A DNA stretch of 64,000 nucleotides from an uncultured Psychroserpens sp. (GCF_947500255.1 NZ_CANMRL010000005.1:62001-126000); one strand, 5' to 3'; shown: positions 37,239-48,379, counted from the stretch's first letter. Notes: generated by a model from the sequence alone, not told the origin. Program-made: numbers and translations.

Positions 37239-39749
37239 TTATAGTACTTGTTGTGAAGTAGAATTTGAAGCTCGTGATAAACGACTTAACTTCTCTGCGT
37301 TTCTGTCTCTCTTTTTAAAGATTTGTTTGATACCACTATAATCAATAAAATATTGCAGTCTCAACGATAAGATATGTTGCATGTCTTGATCTAATAAATT
37401 ATTAAGACTATCCACAAAACTATCATCAGAATTTGTATTGGAGTTGAATAATTGATTTCTGTAAAGCGCTGTTAAGAAGCTACCTGGCGCAAATTGCCAT
37501 GAGTAACTCAAATCTATATTCCATGTGCTAAAGTTTACATTTGAATCGCCTAAGCCTAAGTCTTCAAAACTGTCATCAGACTGTAAGAGTCTACCATTGT
37601 CTTGTAAGAAAAATGGGTTAGCATCATAATGTACTGTGGTCCAATAATTTCTAAATGTCAGGTTTAGTGAATTAAATGGATTAAAATTATAACTTCCTGA
37701 AACACTATTGGTAATTGTTTTTTGGTCGCGTTCACCAAAAACAATTTCATTATCCAAATTATTAGAGTTATTAGCATAACCTCTATCATTTAATTCATTT
37801 TGATAATCAAAAGAGTAGGACACCAAGAACTTATCATTAAATTGAAATCTAGGACTTATACCAAACCATAGCGTTGAATAATCGGTTCTAACATCTTCAA
37901 ACATTAAGGCTCCTCCAACATTAGCATCAATTGCAAACGGTTTATTATAATTAGTAGAGATCCAAACGTTTCCATTTACACGATCTTCATAAATAAAGAA
38001 ACGCTTGTTTGCAAAATCACGGGGTTCGAAAAAATCAAATTGTTTACCCATTTGATAGTTGAGATTTCCACCAAAGGCCATTAGTGTCTTTTTCGTATTA
38101 CCAAATACATTTATACCTGCATTCTGACCAGTAAATGTGCTAGGTCTGTATAAACGTCTATAGTTATACCAACCATTTATTCTAAATTGATTCAGTTTTT
38201 CTGTTGCTTCAAAAATCTGATAAGAAGCGTCGACACCAAAATTGTTAAGGTTATTTCTAAAATTAAGCCCTAAATCGTTAATATTAAATTCTTCATCAGA
38301 AAACCTATGATCAAAGCTATATCTTACTTTTCCATGTGACTTTCTTATGAGGAAAAAAGAGCTCAAGCCAGTTTCAGTACCAGTGGAAAGGTTACGATTA
38401 CTCATCTTTACATCTGCTCTAATATTATAAGTGTTTCGTTTATTAAAAATATTACCAACTAAAGCCGTGACGTTAGCATCTCTAAAGCTACCTTCCCGTA
38501 GTACATTAGTATTTACGATTCCTATTGACGAGTTTCCATTGAATTGTTGATCAAGCACAACAATGTTATAATTCGTGAATGGTTCTACTGTTTCCTTTCT
38601 AATTTCACCAGTAACATTGTTTCTAATTGATGCATCGGTTTTTTCGGTAATAGCATTAAAGAAACCTATTCCTAATCCGTTTTTTGTACGTCCTGAAACT
38701 TTAACCGCATTTAAAACTTTAACTTCATTTGGATAATCTACAAGTTCTTCATCCTCTGCAAGGTCTACACTTCCAGTTGGTGCGCTTCCAACACGTCTGG
38801 AAAAAAACAGATTACCTTTACTAAATAGGTCAACACCCTCAGTGAAGAATTGTCTTTGCTCACTAAAAGTTTGTTCAAATGGTCCTAGGTTAAGGCTTAG
38901 ATTATCAAAGCCAGCTTGACTAAAATCTGGTATAAGTGTAGCATCTAAAGTAATATTTTCGGTAATACCATATTTCACATCCATACCAAGATTGAATTGA
39001 GGTCTAGCCATATTATCAAAAACCGTTGAGGCAAAAGGGTATAAATTGAGTCGAACAGGAGGGTGGATGTCCTTTATTCCTTTGAGCTCACCATGATAAA
39101 GACCTATATTACCTTTGGTAACATCTAAGGGATTCCATGTGTACTGTTCATTGTTTCGTCTAAATCGTCTATGAAACTGAAGTCCCCATGTTTCAACATC
39201 AGTAGAAAAACGTAAAGCCCGATATGGTATTTTCATTTCTACAGACCATCCGTCATCATTTATTTTAACTGCGCTATCCCAAACAGCATTCCAACTAAAG
39301 TCTTCACCACTATTAGGGTTTGCCACAGCATCTGCTTGTGTTCCAGAGCTAAAAACGAAAAATTCGGTATCGTTTTGTGCGTCATTATTAGGATTGAGAA
39401 CGATTAAGAAAAAATCGGATTGCCCAAAATTATCGCGACTAGTAAACTGTTTTGATATTAAACTTGGGTCATCGTACATATAAGCACTAACATAAATCCC
39501 TGTATCATCATAGGCCAACTTTACAATAGTTTTTATGTCTTCGGTTGCAGTTTTACCCATGTCTGGTCTAAACTGTATGAAATCGGTAGCTATATCGGCA
39601 TCTTCCCATACTTTGTCATCTAAAACACCATCAATCTTTGGTGCAATGTTTGTTCGTTTAATCTGAAGTTGTTTTTTGGGTATTGTGTCTTGACTATGCG
39701 AATAACTAATGGAAAGTATTAATATGAGAAGCAGTAAGCGGATTTTCAT
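37239..39749 (-). CDS. DUF5916 protein with N-terminal CBM9-like domain
   Basis: PKIDGVLDDKVWEDADIATDFIQFRPDMGK and C-terminal barrel-like segment. Confidence 0.8.
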   Translation of the reverse strand: MKIRLLLLILILSISYSHSQDTIPKKQLQIKRTNIAPKIDGVLDDKVWEDADIATDFIQFRPDMGKTATEDIKTIVKLAYDDTGIYVSAYMYDDPSLISKQFTSRDNFGQSDFFLIVLNPNNDAQNDTEFFVFSSGTQADAVANPNSGEDFSWNAVWDSAVKINDDGWSVEMKIPYRALRFSTDVETWGLQFHRRFRRNNEQYTWNPLDVTKGNIGLYHGELKGIKDIHPPVRLNLYPFASTVFDNMARPQFNLGMDVKYGITENITLDATLIPDFSQAGFDNLSLNLGPFEQTFSEQRQFFTEGVDLFSKGNLFFSRRVGSAPTGSVDLAEDEELVDYPNEVKVLNAVKVSGRTKNGLGIGFFNAITEKTDASIRNNVTGEIRKETVEPFTNYNIVVLDQQFNGNSSIGIVNTNVLREGSFRDANVTALVGNIFNKRNTYNIRADVKMSNRNLSTGTETGLSSFFLIRKSHGKVRYSFDHRFSDEEFNINDLGLNFRNNLNNFGVDASYQIFEATEKLNQFRINGWYNYRRLYRPSTFTGQNAGINVFGNTKKTLMAFGGNLNYQMGKQFDFFEPRDFANKRFFIYEDRVNGNVWISTNYNKPFAIDANVGGALMFEDVRTDYSTLWFGISPRFQFNDKFLVSYSFDYQNELNDRGYANNSNNLDNEIVFGERDQKTITNSVSGSYNFNPFNSLNLTFRNYWTTVHYDANPFFLQDNGRLLQSDDSFEDLGLGDSNVNFSTWNIDLSYSWQFAPGSFLTALYRNQLFNSNTNSDDSFVDSLNNLLDQDMQHILSLRLQYFIDYSGIKQIFKKRDRNAEKLSRLSRASNSTSQQVL

Positions 39750-39965
39750 TTTATATTGATTGATGATTAGTGGCTGATTAACATATAGACACTAGAATTT
39801 TTTATTTGTTACAGTTAGGGGTACAAATCTACCCATGCAAATCGCTCGATTTTCATAAGTAAACGTTAAAAAGGTTAGCTTACTGTTAATCTTTTGATAA
39901 TAGAATATTAAAATTTTGTCTGATTTTTTTTACTTACATTTAATAAAATTTAATTCTGATATACG

Positions 39966-40562
39966 ATGCCTTACCAAAAATTTGAGGAATATAATATTCA
40001 AGTTACTGATGATGTTAAACAGCGTTATGAGCAAATAATTGAAGAATTAGGTGAAGATACGAAGCGTGAAGGACTCTTAAAAACGCCTGAACGTGCTTCT
40101 AAAGCCATGCAGTTTTTAACGCAAGGTTATAATCAAGATGCTGCCGAAATATTAAAGAGTGCCATGTTTAAGGAATCTTATAATGAAATGGTGATTGTGA
40201 AAGATATTGAGTTGTATTCGCTATGTGAGCATCACATTTTACCTTTTTTTGGAAAAGCTCATATTGCCTATATTCCTAACGGACATATCGTTGGGTTGAG
40301 TAAATTGCCTAGAATTGTTGATGTATTTGCTAGACGTTTGCAAGTGCAAGAGCGTTTAACCGAACAGATCTTAGATTGTATTAACGATACATTGAAACCT
40401 GAAGGCGTTGCCGTCGTTATTGAGGCATCCCATATGTGTATGATGATGCGTGGTGTACAGAAACAAAATTCTACAACAACTACATCTGGATTTCGTGGTG
40501 CTTTTAAAAATATGGAAACTCGAACTGAGTTTTTAAAACTTATTAGTGAAAAACTGTCATAA
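39966..40562 (+). CDS. folE: GTP cyclohydrolase I
   Basis: [32 protein letters not shown]. Confidence 0.95.
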   Translation: MPYQKFEEYNIQVTDDVKQRYEQIIEELGEDTKREGLLKTPERASKAMQFLTQGYNQDAAEILKSAMFKESYNEMVIVKDIELYSLCEHHILPFFGKAHIAYIPNGHIVGLSKLPRIVDVFARRLQVQERLTEQILDCINDTLKPEGVAVVIEASHMCMMMRGVQKQNSTTTTSGFRGAFKNMETRTEFLKLISEKLS

Positions 40563-40615
40563 CTTGTGTTTTGGAACACTATTTGCTTTATTACAAGTGA
40601 ATTACAAACATAATT

Positions 40616-40900
40616 ATGACATTAGAAAACATTTCAAAACACAAAAAACTAGCGTTAAGTCTTCTCTTTGATGCCTTAGGCTATCTTTCATTTATATTTC
40701 TACCTTTTGATTTTATTTGGGCTCCAGCTTCGGCTTGGTTAATGACCAAATTGTATAAAGGCAAAAAAGGAAAAATTGCGGCTGTAATATCATTTGTAGA
40801 AGAAGCTTTACCTTTTATGGACGTTATTCCAACGTTTACTTTAATGTGGATTTACACGTATGTGTTTAGTAAAGAGAAAACAGCAATAATAGAAGCGTAA
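40616..40900 (+). CDS. Small membrane protein
   Basis: Two TM segments. Confidence 0.65.
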   Translation: MTLENISKHKKLALSLLFDALGYLSFIFLPFDFIWAPASAWLMTKLYKGKKGKIAAVISFVEEALPFMDVIPTFTLMWIYTYVFSKEKTAIIEA

Positions 40901-40905
40901 ATAAA

Positions 40906-40936
40906 AATCCCTTTCAAACTAATGAAAGGGATTTTT
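40906..40936. terminator. Terminator between convergent genes
   Basis: AATCCCTTTCA-AACTAA-TGAAAGGGATTTTTT. Confidence 0.85.
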
Positions 40937-40955
40937 TAATTTTTGCAAGTAGTGC

Positions 40956-41522
40956 TTATTGCACTGTAACAGGGAATGTCCCTTCAATATCTGTCTCTCC
41001 ACCTGCATTAGTAATATCTCCATCACTTACACCTGCAGCATCTTTCATAGGCTCGTGACGTAATGTAATTGTAATATTTCCAGAACCAGCAGCACCTGTA
41101 GTTAAAGTGAATTCTAATCCTAAAGGATTACCATCTCCATCAAAATCTACATATGTAAATGTTGCAATACTGTTTGTCGCTTGGAAGAAAAATTGGTGTT
41201 CGTCATCTTCTCCTTGAATTTCTGGATTGACAGGCTCAGCTGGCGTTTCAGTTTCATTTAAAATTTCTAAACTACCATTATAAGTAGTTCCAGCAGCCAA
41301 GGGTCCTGAAACAGTTATAACAGGAGCATTAGGACCGTCACCATCTAAATCTCTTGTTTGTAAAGTAATTTCTGTTCCGCCTCCAACAGGCATTAAAGTT
41401 GCAGTTAGTGTTGTAATTACTTCTTCTTCATTTACAGGAGGAGGGTTGTCATCATCATTTGAGCATGAAGTAATTAATACTGCAGAGCATAAAACAAATG
41501 CTAATATTTTTATTGTTTTCAT
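40956..41522 (-). CDS. Secreted lipoprotein found with TonB-dependent receptors
   Basis: Lipobox LITSC; GDDEHQFFFQ and LRHEPMKDAAGVSDGDITNAGGETDI. Confidence 0.7.
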   Translation of the reverse strand: MKTIKILAFVLCSAVLITSCSNDDDNPPPVNEEEVITTLTATLMPVGGGTEITLQTRDLDGDGPNAPVITVSGPLAAGTTYNGSLEILNETETPAEPVNPEIQGEDDEHQFFFQATNSIATFTYVDFDGDGNPLGLEFTLTTGAAGSGNITITLRHEPMKDAAGVSDGDITNAGGETDIEGTFPVTVQ

Positions 41523-41578
41523 TGTTTCTAATTTTAAATTTTTGATAATCATTGTAATATGTTTTTGAATATTTTTTG

Positions 41579-43978
41579 TTAATAATTTAATTGTAATTGT
41601 AACATCACATTTCTTCCGAGGTCATCAGCAAAATATCTCAGTCTGTTTAAATATGATCTATAATTTGTGTCAAATATGTTATTGATAGATAGAGCTACAT
41701 TTAGCTTGGTGTGTTTAGTAATGTCAAAATCGACACTACTATAAAGATGTAATAAATGATAAGCAGGAGGAGGCGTACTAATATCTACCAAAACAGTTTC
41801 ATTTGTAGTGGCAATAAAGGTTTCAAAATTATAATCTGGAAACCTAGTTTGTTCAAACACCCACTCACTTTTTAAGCTTGTGGAAAAGTTATTCCATTTA
41901 GGGTTGACATATCTAATTTCATTCATTGTATTAAATGCAGGTATGTCAATTAATGCCGTATCATTTTTTAAATCGTCTCCTTTTATGAAAGACGATTTGT
42001 TTGTAAATCCTAAAGCCTTTGTAAATTTATAATTTAATGATAAGTCTATTCCATATAAAGCGGCATTGGTTTGTTGGTAACTCCAAACTGGAAAAGCACC
42101 TCTTATCGTTTGCTCAATTCCAGTAGGCTGCAAATACATGAAGTCTGTAATATTATTATAAAACACTTCAATTAATGCATTTAGGTCATTTTTTTCGTAA
42201 GAATAACTGGCTGATAAACGATTTGATAGTTCTTGATCAAGGCGTAAATCACCTAACTCTATTCTCGCGGCCGAATGATGTAAGCCATCACTAAACAATT
42301 CTGACGGATTTGGAGGTCTACTTGCTAAGGCATAATTTGCTGAAATAAAACTATTATCATTTAAATCATATTTTATACCACTTGCAAAGGAAAAATTATG
42401 GAAATTAAAAACAGGGTTAGTAAGGAGTTGAGTTCCTAAATCTTCAATAATAATTGAACCAAAATCTTCATCATAACCACGTTCTTCCCATCTACTAGTT
42501 TGATAGAATTTTTTAGCATCAATTCTATTAAAATCATATCGTATTCCTGCATCTAAAGTCAATCGATCGTTAATATCCCATTCTGAAGTGATATAAGTTC
42601 CAAAATCATAGCGTTGATAGTCTGGGATTAAACGTCTTACACCTGTATCTGGGTTAGCAAAATTATCTTGATAACGTCCCAGTACACCAAAATTTAATTT
42701 GTATATACTTTTTGCATCCAAAATAACATCTGCAGTCACTGTATGGGTTTGAAGTGTTAAATCTAAAGCTGGCTTATTTCTATCGTCACCTACACGAACA
42801 TCAAATTCAAAACGTTGGTTATTTTGATAATCATATTGCAACGTAAGCTTTCCAAAGTTTTTAAACCTCTGATAATAAGACGCTTTTAGTAAATGATGAG
42901 TAACTTCCTGCTTAGGGAAATTGATATCATAACTAAAATCGTCAACAACTAATGGCTGTTGCGTGTTAATAGCAGATACTAAATCGCTAATATTTCCTAT
43001 ATGCGACGCTCGTAAAATACCAATTTCATTATTCACATAACTATAGAACAATTCAAAACCACTTTCAAACTTTTTCTTACCACCATGAAATGATACACCT
43101 TTTGATGCATTGCCTGTATTGGTTAAGATATAATCTGGAGCTTCAAAATCTCCATTTTTTCTCAAACTAGCTTGAACGTTAGCAAACCATCCTGAGCTAA
43201 AATTTGAATTAAAGTTTGTCGTAATACTGTAACCTCTACCATTGGTTTGCCCACCAAGGATTGTTTTTCCATATATGGTATCTTTAAGTCTAATATTTGA
43301 AGGATTAATCACAATTATTCCTCCAATAGCATCTCCTCCATAGGCTAGTGTTCCTGAGCCTTTTATAACCGAAATCTGTTCTGCAGAATTTATATCAATA
43401 TTGGGAGCATGTTCAATACCCCATTCCTGATCTTGTAAGCGTACATTATTGTTTAAAATTAAAAGGCGACTACTGTGCATGCCATTTATCATAGGTTTAA
43501 CTATACTGTTACCTGTATTGATAGATGAGACACCAGAGACTTCTTTTAAGGCATCACCCAAATTTAAAGAACTATACCTGTCTAATGTTTTTGCTTTGAT
43601 TACAGTTTCTTGAGCCGTTTTCGTTTCCTTTTTTGTACTATTACCTTTAATAGAGACTTCATTTAGTTCTTCAATATGATGTTCTAAAACAATAGACTTA
43701 TAGACGTCACTTACAATGTTATAAGTAACTGTTTTTGTTTCACAACCAACATGAGAAATAACTAATGTTAATTCTCCTTTGCAAAGGTTTTCTATTTTAA
43801 ACTTACCGTCTAAATCAGAAACTATATAACGGTCAAAATTCTTGATATAGATGTTTGCTGAAGCTATAGGAGTATTGTCGTGAAAATCAGTAATTTCTCC
43901 TAATAACGTCAACGAACAATCTTGAGCATTGCTTATACCAAAAAGGGATACAACAATGCATAAAATATAATATTTCAT
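41579..43978 (-). CDS. TonB-dependent receptor with carboxypeptidase-regulatory-like N-terminal domain
   Basis: CarbopepD-like domain, plug (ISVIKGSGTLAYGGDAIGGIIVINP), C-terminal barrel. Confidence 0.93.
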   Translation of the reverse strand: MKYYILCIVVSLFGISNAQDCSLTLLGEITDFHDNTPIASANIYIKNFDRYIVSDLDGKFKIENLCKGELTLVISHVGCETKTVTYNIVSDVYKSIVLEHHIEELNEVSIKGNSTKKETKTAQETVIKAKTLDRYSSLNLGDALKEVSGVSSINTGNSIVKPMINGMHSSRLLILNNNVRLQDQEWGIEHAPNIDINSAEQISVIKGSGTLAYGGDAIGGIIVINPSNIRLKDTIYGKTILGGQTNGRGYSITTNFNSNFSSGWFANVQASLRKNGDFEAPDYILTNTGNASKGVSFHGGKKKFESGFELFYSYVNNEIGILRASHIGNISDLVSAINTQQPLVVDDFSYDINFPKQEVTHHLLKASYYQRFKNFGKLTLQYDYQNNQRFEFDVRVGDDRNKPALDLTLQTHTVTADVILDAKSIYKLNFGVLGRYQDNFANPDTGVRRLIPDYQRYDFGTYITSEWDINDRLTLDAGIRYDFNRIDAKKFYQTSRWEERGYDEDFGSIIIEDLGTQLLTNPVFNFHNFSFASGIKYDLNDNSFISANYALASRPPNPSELFSDGLHHSAARIELGDLRLDQELSNRLSASYSYEKNDLNALIEVFYNNITDFMYLQPTGIEQTIRGAFPVWSYQQTNAALYGIDLSLNYKFTKALGFTNKSSFIKGDDLKNDTALIDIPAFNTMNEIRYVNPKWNNFSTSLKSEWVFEQTRFPDYNFETFIATTNETVLVDISTPPPAYHLLHLYSSVDFDITKHTKLNVALSINNIFDTNYRSYLNRLRYFADDLGRNVMLQLQLNY

Positions 43979-44014
43979 TGAAAATTATTTAATGTAAAGA
44001 TGCTATTCTTAAAA

Positions 44015-44347
44015 TTACATTAAAGAAGGAGGACCTCTTAAATATGAGGGTAAGTGCTGATGACTTTTTAAGAAATTATGATAAGTAGTAATAGGTTTAT
44101 ATAACTTATCATTCGCTGTTAAGGAATAATTTTCTAGTTGAATATATAGACTATTACTTAGCTTAAACTTATAAAATTCGCAGTCAATATCAATATTATG
44201 AAAATGCGTTTGATTTTTAATAAAACAAACCTCATGTTCATGACTGCTTAAAGCATGGGAAAACTTGACAACAGAAGGCAACACCAATACAAATGCTAGC
44301 AATAATGATGCAAGTCTAATAGAGATATGTTGTTTTACGTTTGCCAT
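44015..44347 (-). CDS. Small His-rich secreted protein
   Basis: Signal-like N-terminus; SHALSSHEHEVCFIKNQTHFHNIDIDCEF. Confidence 0.65.
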   Translation of the reverse strand: MANVKQHISIRLASLLLAFVLVLPSVVKFSHALSSHEHEVCFIKNQTHFHNIDIDCEFYKFKLSNSLYIQLENYSLTANDKLYKPITTYHNFLKSHQHLPSYLRGPPSLM

Positions 44348-44844
44348 TAATTAATAAATTTCCCTAAACCAAAGCGTTTGAGCATTTTCTTTTCAAATTC
44401 CCAGAAAAACTTAAATTGACCAAAGAGCCAACCAAAAGTCACTAGCAGAATTTGGTAGAAAATTAGGCCAATGATAATGAATAAAACCCAATAAACAAAA
44501 GGATTTAAATTTTCTTTAGTAATTCCTAAAAGATCCATTATTGGTCGTCCTACATATACCGAAGAGGAGCCAGTAATGGCAAATACAATGAAAATTCGAA
44601 TCATTTCCCAACGATACTTAACGATCCACTTATTCTCCAATTTCTTAAAAATAAATAGTGTTAATTTGAGCAATAAAAAAAACAATACCACAGAAAGCAC
44701 TATTGTTATTGAAATGTGATAAGACTTTGTAAATACAAATGATAACTTATAAGCACTGTATCCTAAACCTATTAGTCCTAATATAGGAAAAATAAGGTGC
44801 CAATTTTGTTGTATGTCCCAATTTGATTTGAAGTCTTTAAACAT
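44347..44844 (-). CDS. Conserved membrane protein (DUF6787-like)
   Basis: Multi-TM; overlaps downstream start by one base (TAATG). Confidence 0.6.
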   Translation of the reverse strand: MFKDFKSNWDIQQNWHLIFPILGLIGLGYSAYKLSFVFTKSYHISITIVLSVVLFFLLLKLTLFIFKKLENKWIVKYRWEMIRIFIVFAITGSSSVYVGRPIMDLLGITKENLNPFVYWVLFIIIGLIFYQILLVTFGWLFGQFKFFWEFEKKMLKRFGLGKFIN

Positions 44845-44871
44845 AGCTTGTTTTTGCTATGCAAAGATACT

Positions 44872-45330
44872 CTAAATTCTAGGAACAAATGTAGATAATT
44901 GCTGTTTGTATGTTAATTGGAAATAAATAAAATAATTATAAAGTTTATAGTTTACATCATAGCCATAATCAACATTAGCTCTGTAATCAATTGGTAATTC
45001 GTAAAGGCTAGGATCAAATCTGTTAACCTGCAAAACTCTAGTATTCCACTCCTGTACAAGGATTCTGTTTCTTGCTTCAAGAAATGATTGAGAGTAATAA
45101 CCTTCAGGTCTGGCAATAGAAGCAAGCCACCCGTTAAAACCAGGTTCAATAATTATAATTTCATATTCAATATCATCGTTAGATATTCTAACAATATCTT
45201 CTTCAGGTACATCTGCAAGATCAGGTTCGTTTGTTGTTTGCGTTGCCCCACAATTAAATAACAAAAATGTTAATACAAAAAGGGTTAAAAAATGTTTCAT
45301 TGTTTTTTCTTTTAAAGTTACAAAAATCAT
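44872..45330 (-). CDS. DUF6146-like lipoprotein
   Basis: Lipobox LFNC; ARNRILVQEWNTRVLQ. Confidence 0.65.
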   Translation of the reverse strand: MIFVTLKEKTMKHFLTLFVLTFLLFNCGATQTTNEPDLADVPEEDIVRISNDDIEYEIIIIEPGFNGWLASIARPEGYYSQSFLEARNRILVQEWNTRVLQVNRFDPSLYELPIDYRANVDYGYDVNYKLYNYFIYFQLTYKQQLSTFVPRI

Positions 45331-45462
45331 TCCGAAGCACTATGTACTTTTTAGATTTCAATTATTAGTTTTTTTGATATATCAAAAGTATGAGGCAAAT
45401 GTCTCTTTGAAAAACAGCAATGAGTGAATACCGTATTTGAATGAGTGAATTGGATATAAAAA

Positions 45463-45485
45463 AAGCCAAACACAAGGTTTGGCTT
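45463..45485 (-). terminator. Terminator downstream of the DUF937 gene
   Basis: AAGCCAAAC / GTTTGGCTT with T tract on the minus strand. Confidence 0.8.
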
Positions 45486-45509
45486 AAATATATCAACGTG
45501 TAAGTTGTT

Positions 45510-46145
45510 TTATTTCCCGAAAAGTCCACCTAGCAAACCTCCAAGTCCGCCTTTTTTCTTAGAGTTCCCTAAAACCATTCCTGCAACATCATCAATAACA
45601 CTTCCATCACCATCGGCATCTAAAATCTTCTCTAAGAAACCTTGTTCTTTTTGAGCGCTATTTCCTCCAAGTAAACCACCTAATAAACCACCTAAATCAT
45701 TTGGTGAACTTACATTGTTTTGTCTTGTTTGTTTTCCTAAAACACCCATTAATATTGGTGCAGCAACTTTAAGAATATTGCCAACAGATCCAATATCTAT
45801 ACCAGATTTTTCACCGATAATTTTTTCAACACCTTGTCTTCTGTTGCCTAGAACATGTCCTAAAATTTTATCACCATCAGTTTTTACCTCTTCATTAACT
45901 CCGCCACCAAATAAGCCGCCAAGATTGTCTAAAATGCTTCCATCGTGTTTGCCTTTTAGTGCTCCCATTAACCCTTCAGCGCCTTGAGGTGTAGCTGCAT
46001 TTCGCTCCATAGCTTTCATTAACACTGGTAGTGCCATAGTTAATACATCTTGGGTTTTGTTTTGTGGTTGTCTTGTTTCGTTCGATACACCACTAATTAT
46101 TGTTTTACCGAGGTCACTGTTTAATAAGTCTAAAATTCCTGACAT
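45510..46145 (-). CDS. DUF937 domain protein with Gly-rich C-terminus
   Basis: GILDLLNSDLGKTIISGVS...; C-terminal KKKGGLGGLLGGLFGK. Confidence 0.8.
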   Translation of the reverse strand: MSGILDLLNSDLGKTIISGVSNETRQPQNKTQDVLTMALPVLMKAMERNAATPQGAEGLMGALKGKHDGSILDNLGGLFGGGVNEEVKTDGDKILGHVLGNRRQGVEKIIGEKSGIDIGSVGNILKVAAPILMGVLGKQTRQNNVSSPNDLGGLLGGLLGGNSAQKEQGFLEKILDADGDGSVIDDVAGMVLGNSKKKGGLGGLLGGLFGK

Positions 46146-46195
46146 AATTTATTTGAATAAAGTTAATATAAATTGGACATTCAATTTACGAAAAA

Positions 46196-46229
46196 AAGTC
46201 CTAACATATATTAGGACTCCTTTTTTTTG
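46196..46229. terminator. Bidirectional terminator
   Basis: AGTCCTAA-CATATA-TTAGGACT flanked by A and T tracts. Confidence 0.8.
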
Positions 46230-46251
46230 TTTTGGTCACAATTTTGACCAA

Positions 46252-47202
46252 TTAATTCAAAATACTAATGATTTGATCTGCTAATTCTGTTCCGATTCTA
46301 TCTTGCGCTTCGTTTGTTGCAGCTCCAATATGAGGGGTTAAAGAAATGCGTCCATTCATCAAGACTTGAACAGCAGGAGTTGGTTCTTCTTCAAAAGTAT
46401 CTAAACCGGCAAAAGCAACTTTGCCAGACTCTATAGCTTTGACCAAAGCAACTTCATCAATAACACCACCACGTGCAGCATTAACTATTCCAACACCATC
46501 TTTCATTAGATTGAATTGTTTATCTCCAATAACATATTCTTTCTGTGCTGGCACATGTAAAGTAATGAAGTCTGCATGTTGTAAAACATCTTTCATTGGT
46601 TCTGTCTCAATTTCCACGTTGATAAACTGTCCGTTATAAAATTCAACTTTCACATTCGCCTTACCTACAAATTTATCGCTAGCAATAACTTTCATTCCAA
46701 TACCCAATGCAATCTTTGCAACTTCACGACCAATTCTTCCGAATCCAATAATACCAAGTGTTTTCCCTCGTAATTCTACACCTTTAGCGTAGTTTTTCTT
46801 TAGGGCTTTAAATTTTGTATCACCATCTAAGGGCATGTTCCTATTCGAATCGTGTAAAAAACGAACACCTCCAAATAAGTGGGCAAAAACTAGCTCTGCA
46901 ACAGATTGAGAAGACGCTGCAGGAGTATTAATAACATGTTTCCCTTTACTGCGAGCATATTCAACATCAATATTATCCATGCCAACACCGCCACGACCAA
47001 TTATTTTCAAATTAGCACAAGCGTCGATCAAGTCTTTTCTAACTTTAGTCGCACTTCTTACTAGAAGAACATCAATGTCATTCTCATTTATAAAATTGGT
47101 TAATTGTTCTTGGGCAACAGTTGTAGTTAGAACTTCAAAACCAGCATTTTCTAATGCTGTAATTCCGCTTTGCGAAACACCATCGTTTGCTAATACTTTC
47201 AT
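46252..47202 (-). CDS. serA: D-2-hydroxyacid dehydrogenase, probable phosphoglycerate dehydrogenase
   Basis: GIIGFGRIGREVA; NAARGGVIDE; HIGAAT; adjacent to serC. Confidence 0.85.
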   Translation of the reverse strand: MKVLANDGVSQSGITALENAGFEVLTTTVAQEQLTNFINENDIDVLLVRSATKVRKDLIDACANLKIIGRGGVGMDNIDVEYARSKGKHVINTPAASSQSVAELVFAHLFGGVRFLHDSNRNMPLDGDTKFKALKKNYAKGVELRGKTLGIIGFGRIGREVAKIALGIGMKVIASDKFVGKANVKVEFYNGQFINVEIETEPMKDVLQHADFITLHVPAQKEYVIGDKQFNLMKDGVGIVNAARGGVIDEVALVKAIESGKVAFAGLDTFEEEPTPAVQVLMNGRISLTPHIGAATNEAQDRIGTELADQIISILN

Positions 47203-47212
47203 TTAATTTTAT

Positions 47213-48274
47213 TTATGCTTTTCTTTCTAATTCACTCATAACGTCTACAAGAATACCAACGCTTTCTAGCGACAAAGCATTATACATAGATGCTCGGTAG
47301 CCACCAACACTTCTATGACCATTAAGGCCATTTATTCCAGCTTCTTTAACCATAGTTTCAAAGGTTTCTTTTAAATGGTCATTAGCTAAAGTAAATGTAG
47401 CATTCATGGTTGATCGATCTGCCTTTGTAGAAAACCCTTTAAATAATGGGTTGAGATCAATTTCTGAATAAATTAACTGGGCTTTTTTATCATTTTCTTT
47501 TTCTATAGCAGCTATACCTCCAAGGTCCTTTAGCCATTGTAAGGTTAGCATAGATACGTACACCGAAAAAACAGGAGGTGTATTAAACATACTGCTTTTG
47601 CCTATGTGTACTTTATAATCCATCATAGAAGGAATTTTTCGTGACACTTTTCCTAAGACATCTTCTTTAACAACAACTAGAGTTGCTCCTGCAGGTCCCA
47701 TGTTTTTTTGAGCTCCAGCATAGATCAAGTCGAATTGCGAAAAATCCAATTGGCGTGAAAAAATGTCGCTACTCATATCACAAACCATGGGAATAGGAGA
47801 GTTAGGGAATTCTTTCATCTGTGTTCCAAAAATGGTGTTATTGGATGTACAGTGAAAATAGTCATAATCTGTTGGGATATCATATCCTTTAGGGATATAA
47901 TTATAATTAGCATCTTTAGACGAAGCTACTTCATAGATGTCGTCATATATTTTAGCTTCTTTTATAGCTTTGTCACTCCAAGTTCCAGTATTAAGATATC
48001 CTGCTCTTTTTTCGAGCATGTTGAGTGCTACCATTAAAAACTGTGTACTTGCACCTCCTTGTAAGAATAACGCTTTATAACCTTTACCTTCAAGTCCAAG
48101 TAATTCTAAAGCCAGCGCTCTTGCATTCTCCATCACGTCTACGAAGGGCTTGCTTCGATGTGATATTTCTAAGAGTGATAATCCATTGTCAAAATTTATC
48201 ACTGCTTCAGAAGCTTTCTGTAGTACTTCACCAGGTAAAATACATGGACCCGCACTAAAATTATGTCTTTTCAT
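47213..48274 (-). CDS. serC: 3-phosphoserine aminotransferase
   Basis: MKRHNFSAGPCILPGEVL; YAGAQKNMGPAG PLP site. Confidence 0.95.
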   Translation of the reverse strand: MKRHNFSAGPCILPGEVLQKASEAVINFDNGLSLLEISHRSKPFVDVMENARALALELLGLEGKGYKALFLQGGASTQFLMVALNMLEKRAGYLNTGTWSDKAIKEAKIYDDIYEVASSKDANYNYIPKGYDIPTDYDYFHCTSNNTIFGTQMKEFPNSPIPMVCDMSSDIFSRQLDFSQFDLIYAGAQKNMGPAGATLVVVKEDVLGKVSRKIPSMMDYKVHIGKSSMFNTPPVFSVYVSMLTLQWLKDLGGIAAIEKENDKKAQLIYSEIDLNPLFKGFSTKADRSTMNATFTLANDHLKETFETMVKEAGINGLNGHRSVGGYRASMYNALSLESVGILVDVMSELERKA

Positions 48275-48379
48275 TTATGTAGATTTTAATTCCGAATTAA
48301 CGAAAAAATAAGTTGTATTTTCACTTCTCACAAAGGTGGTGATTTCTGCTAAAAAACGAGATATAATATCGATATTTTA

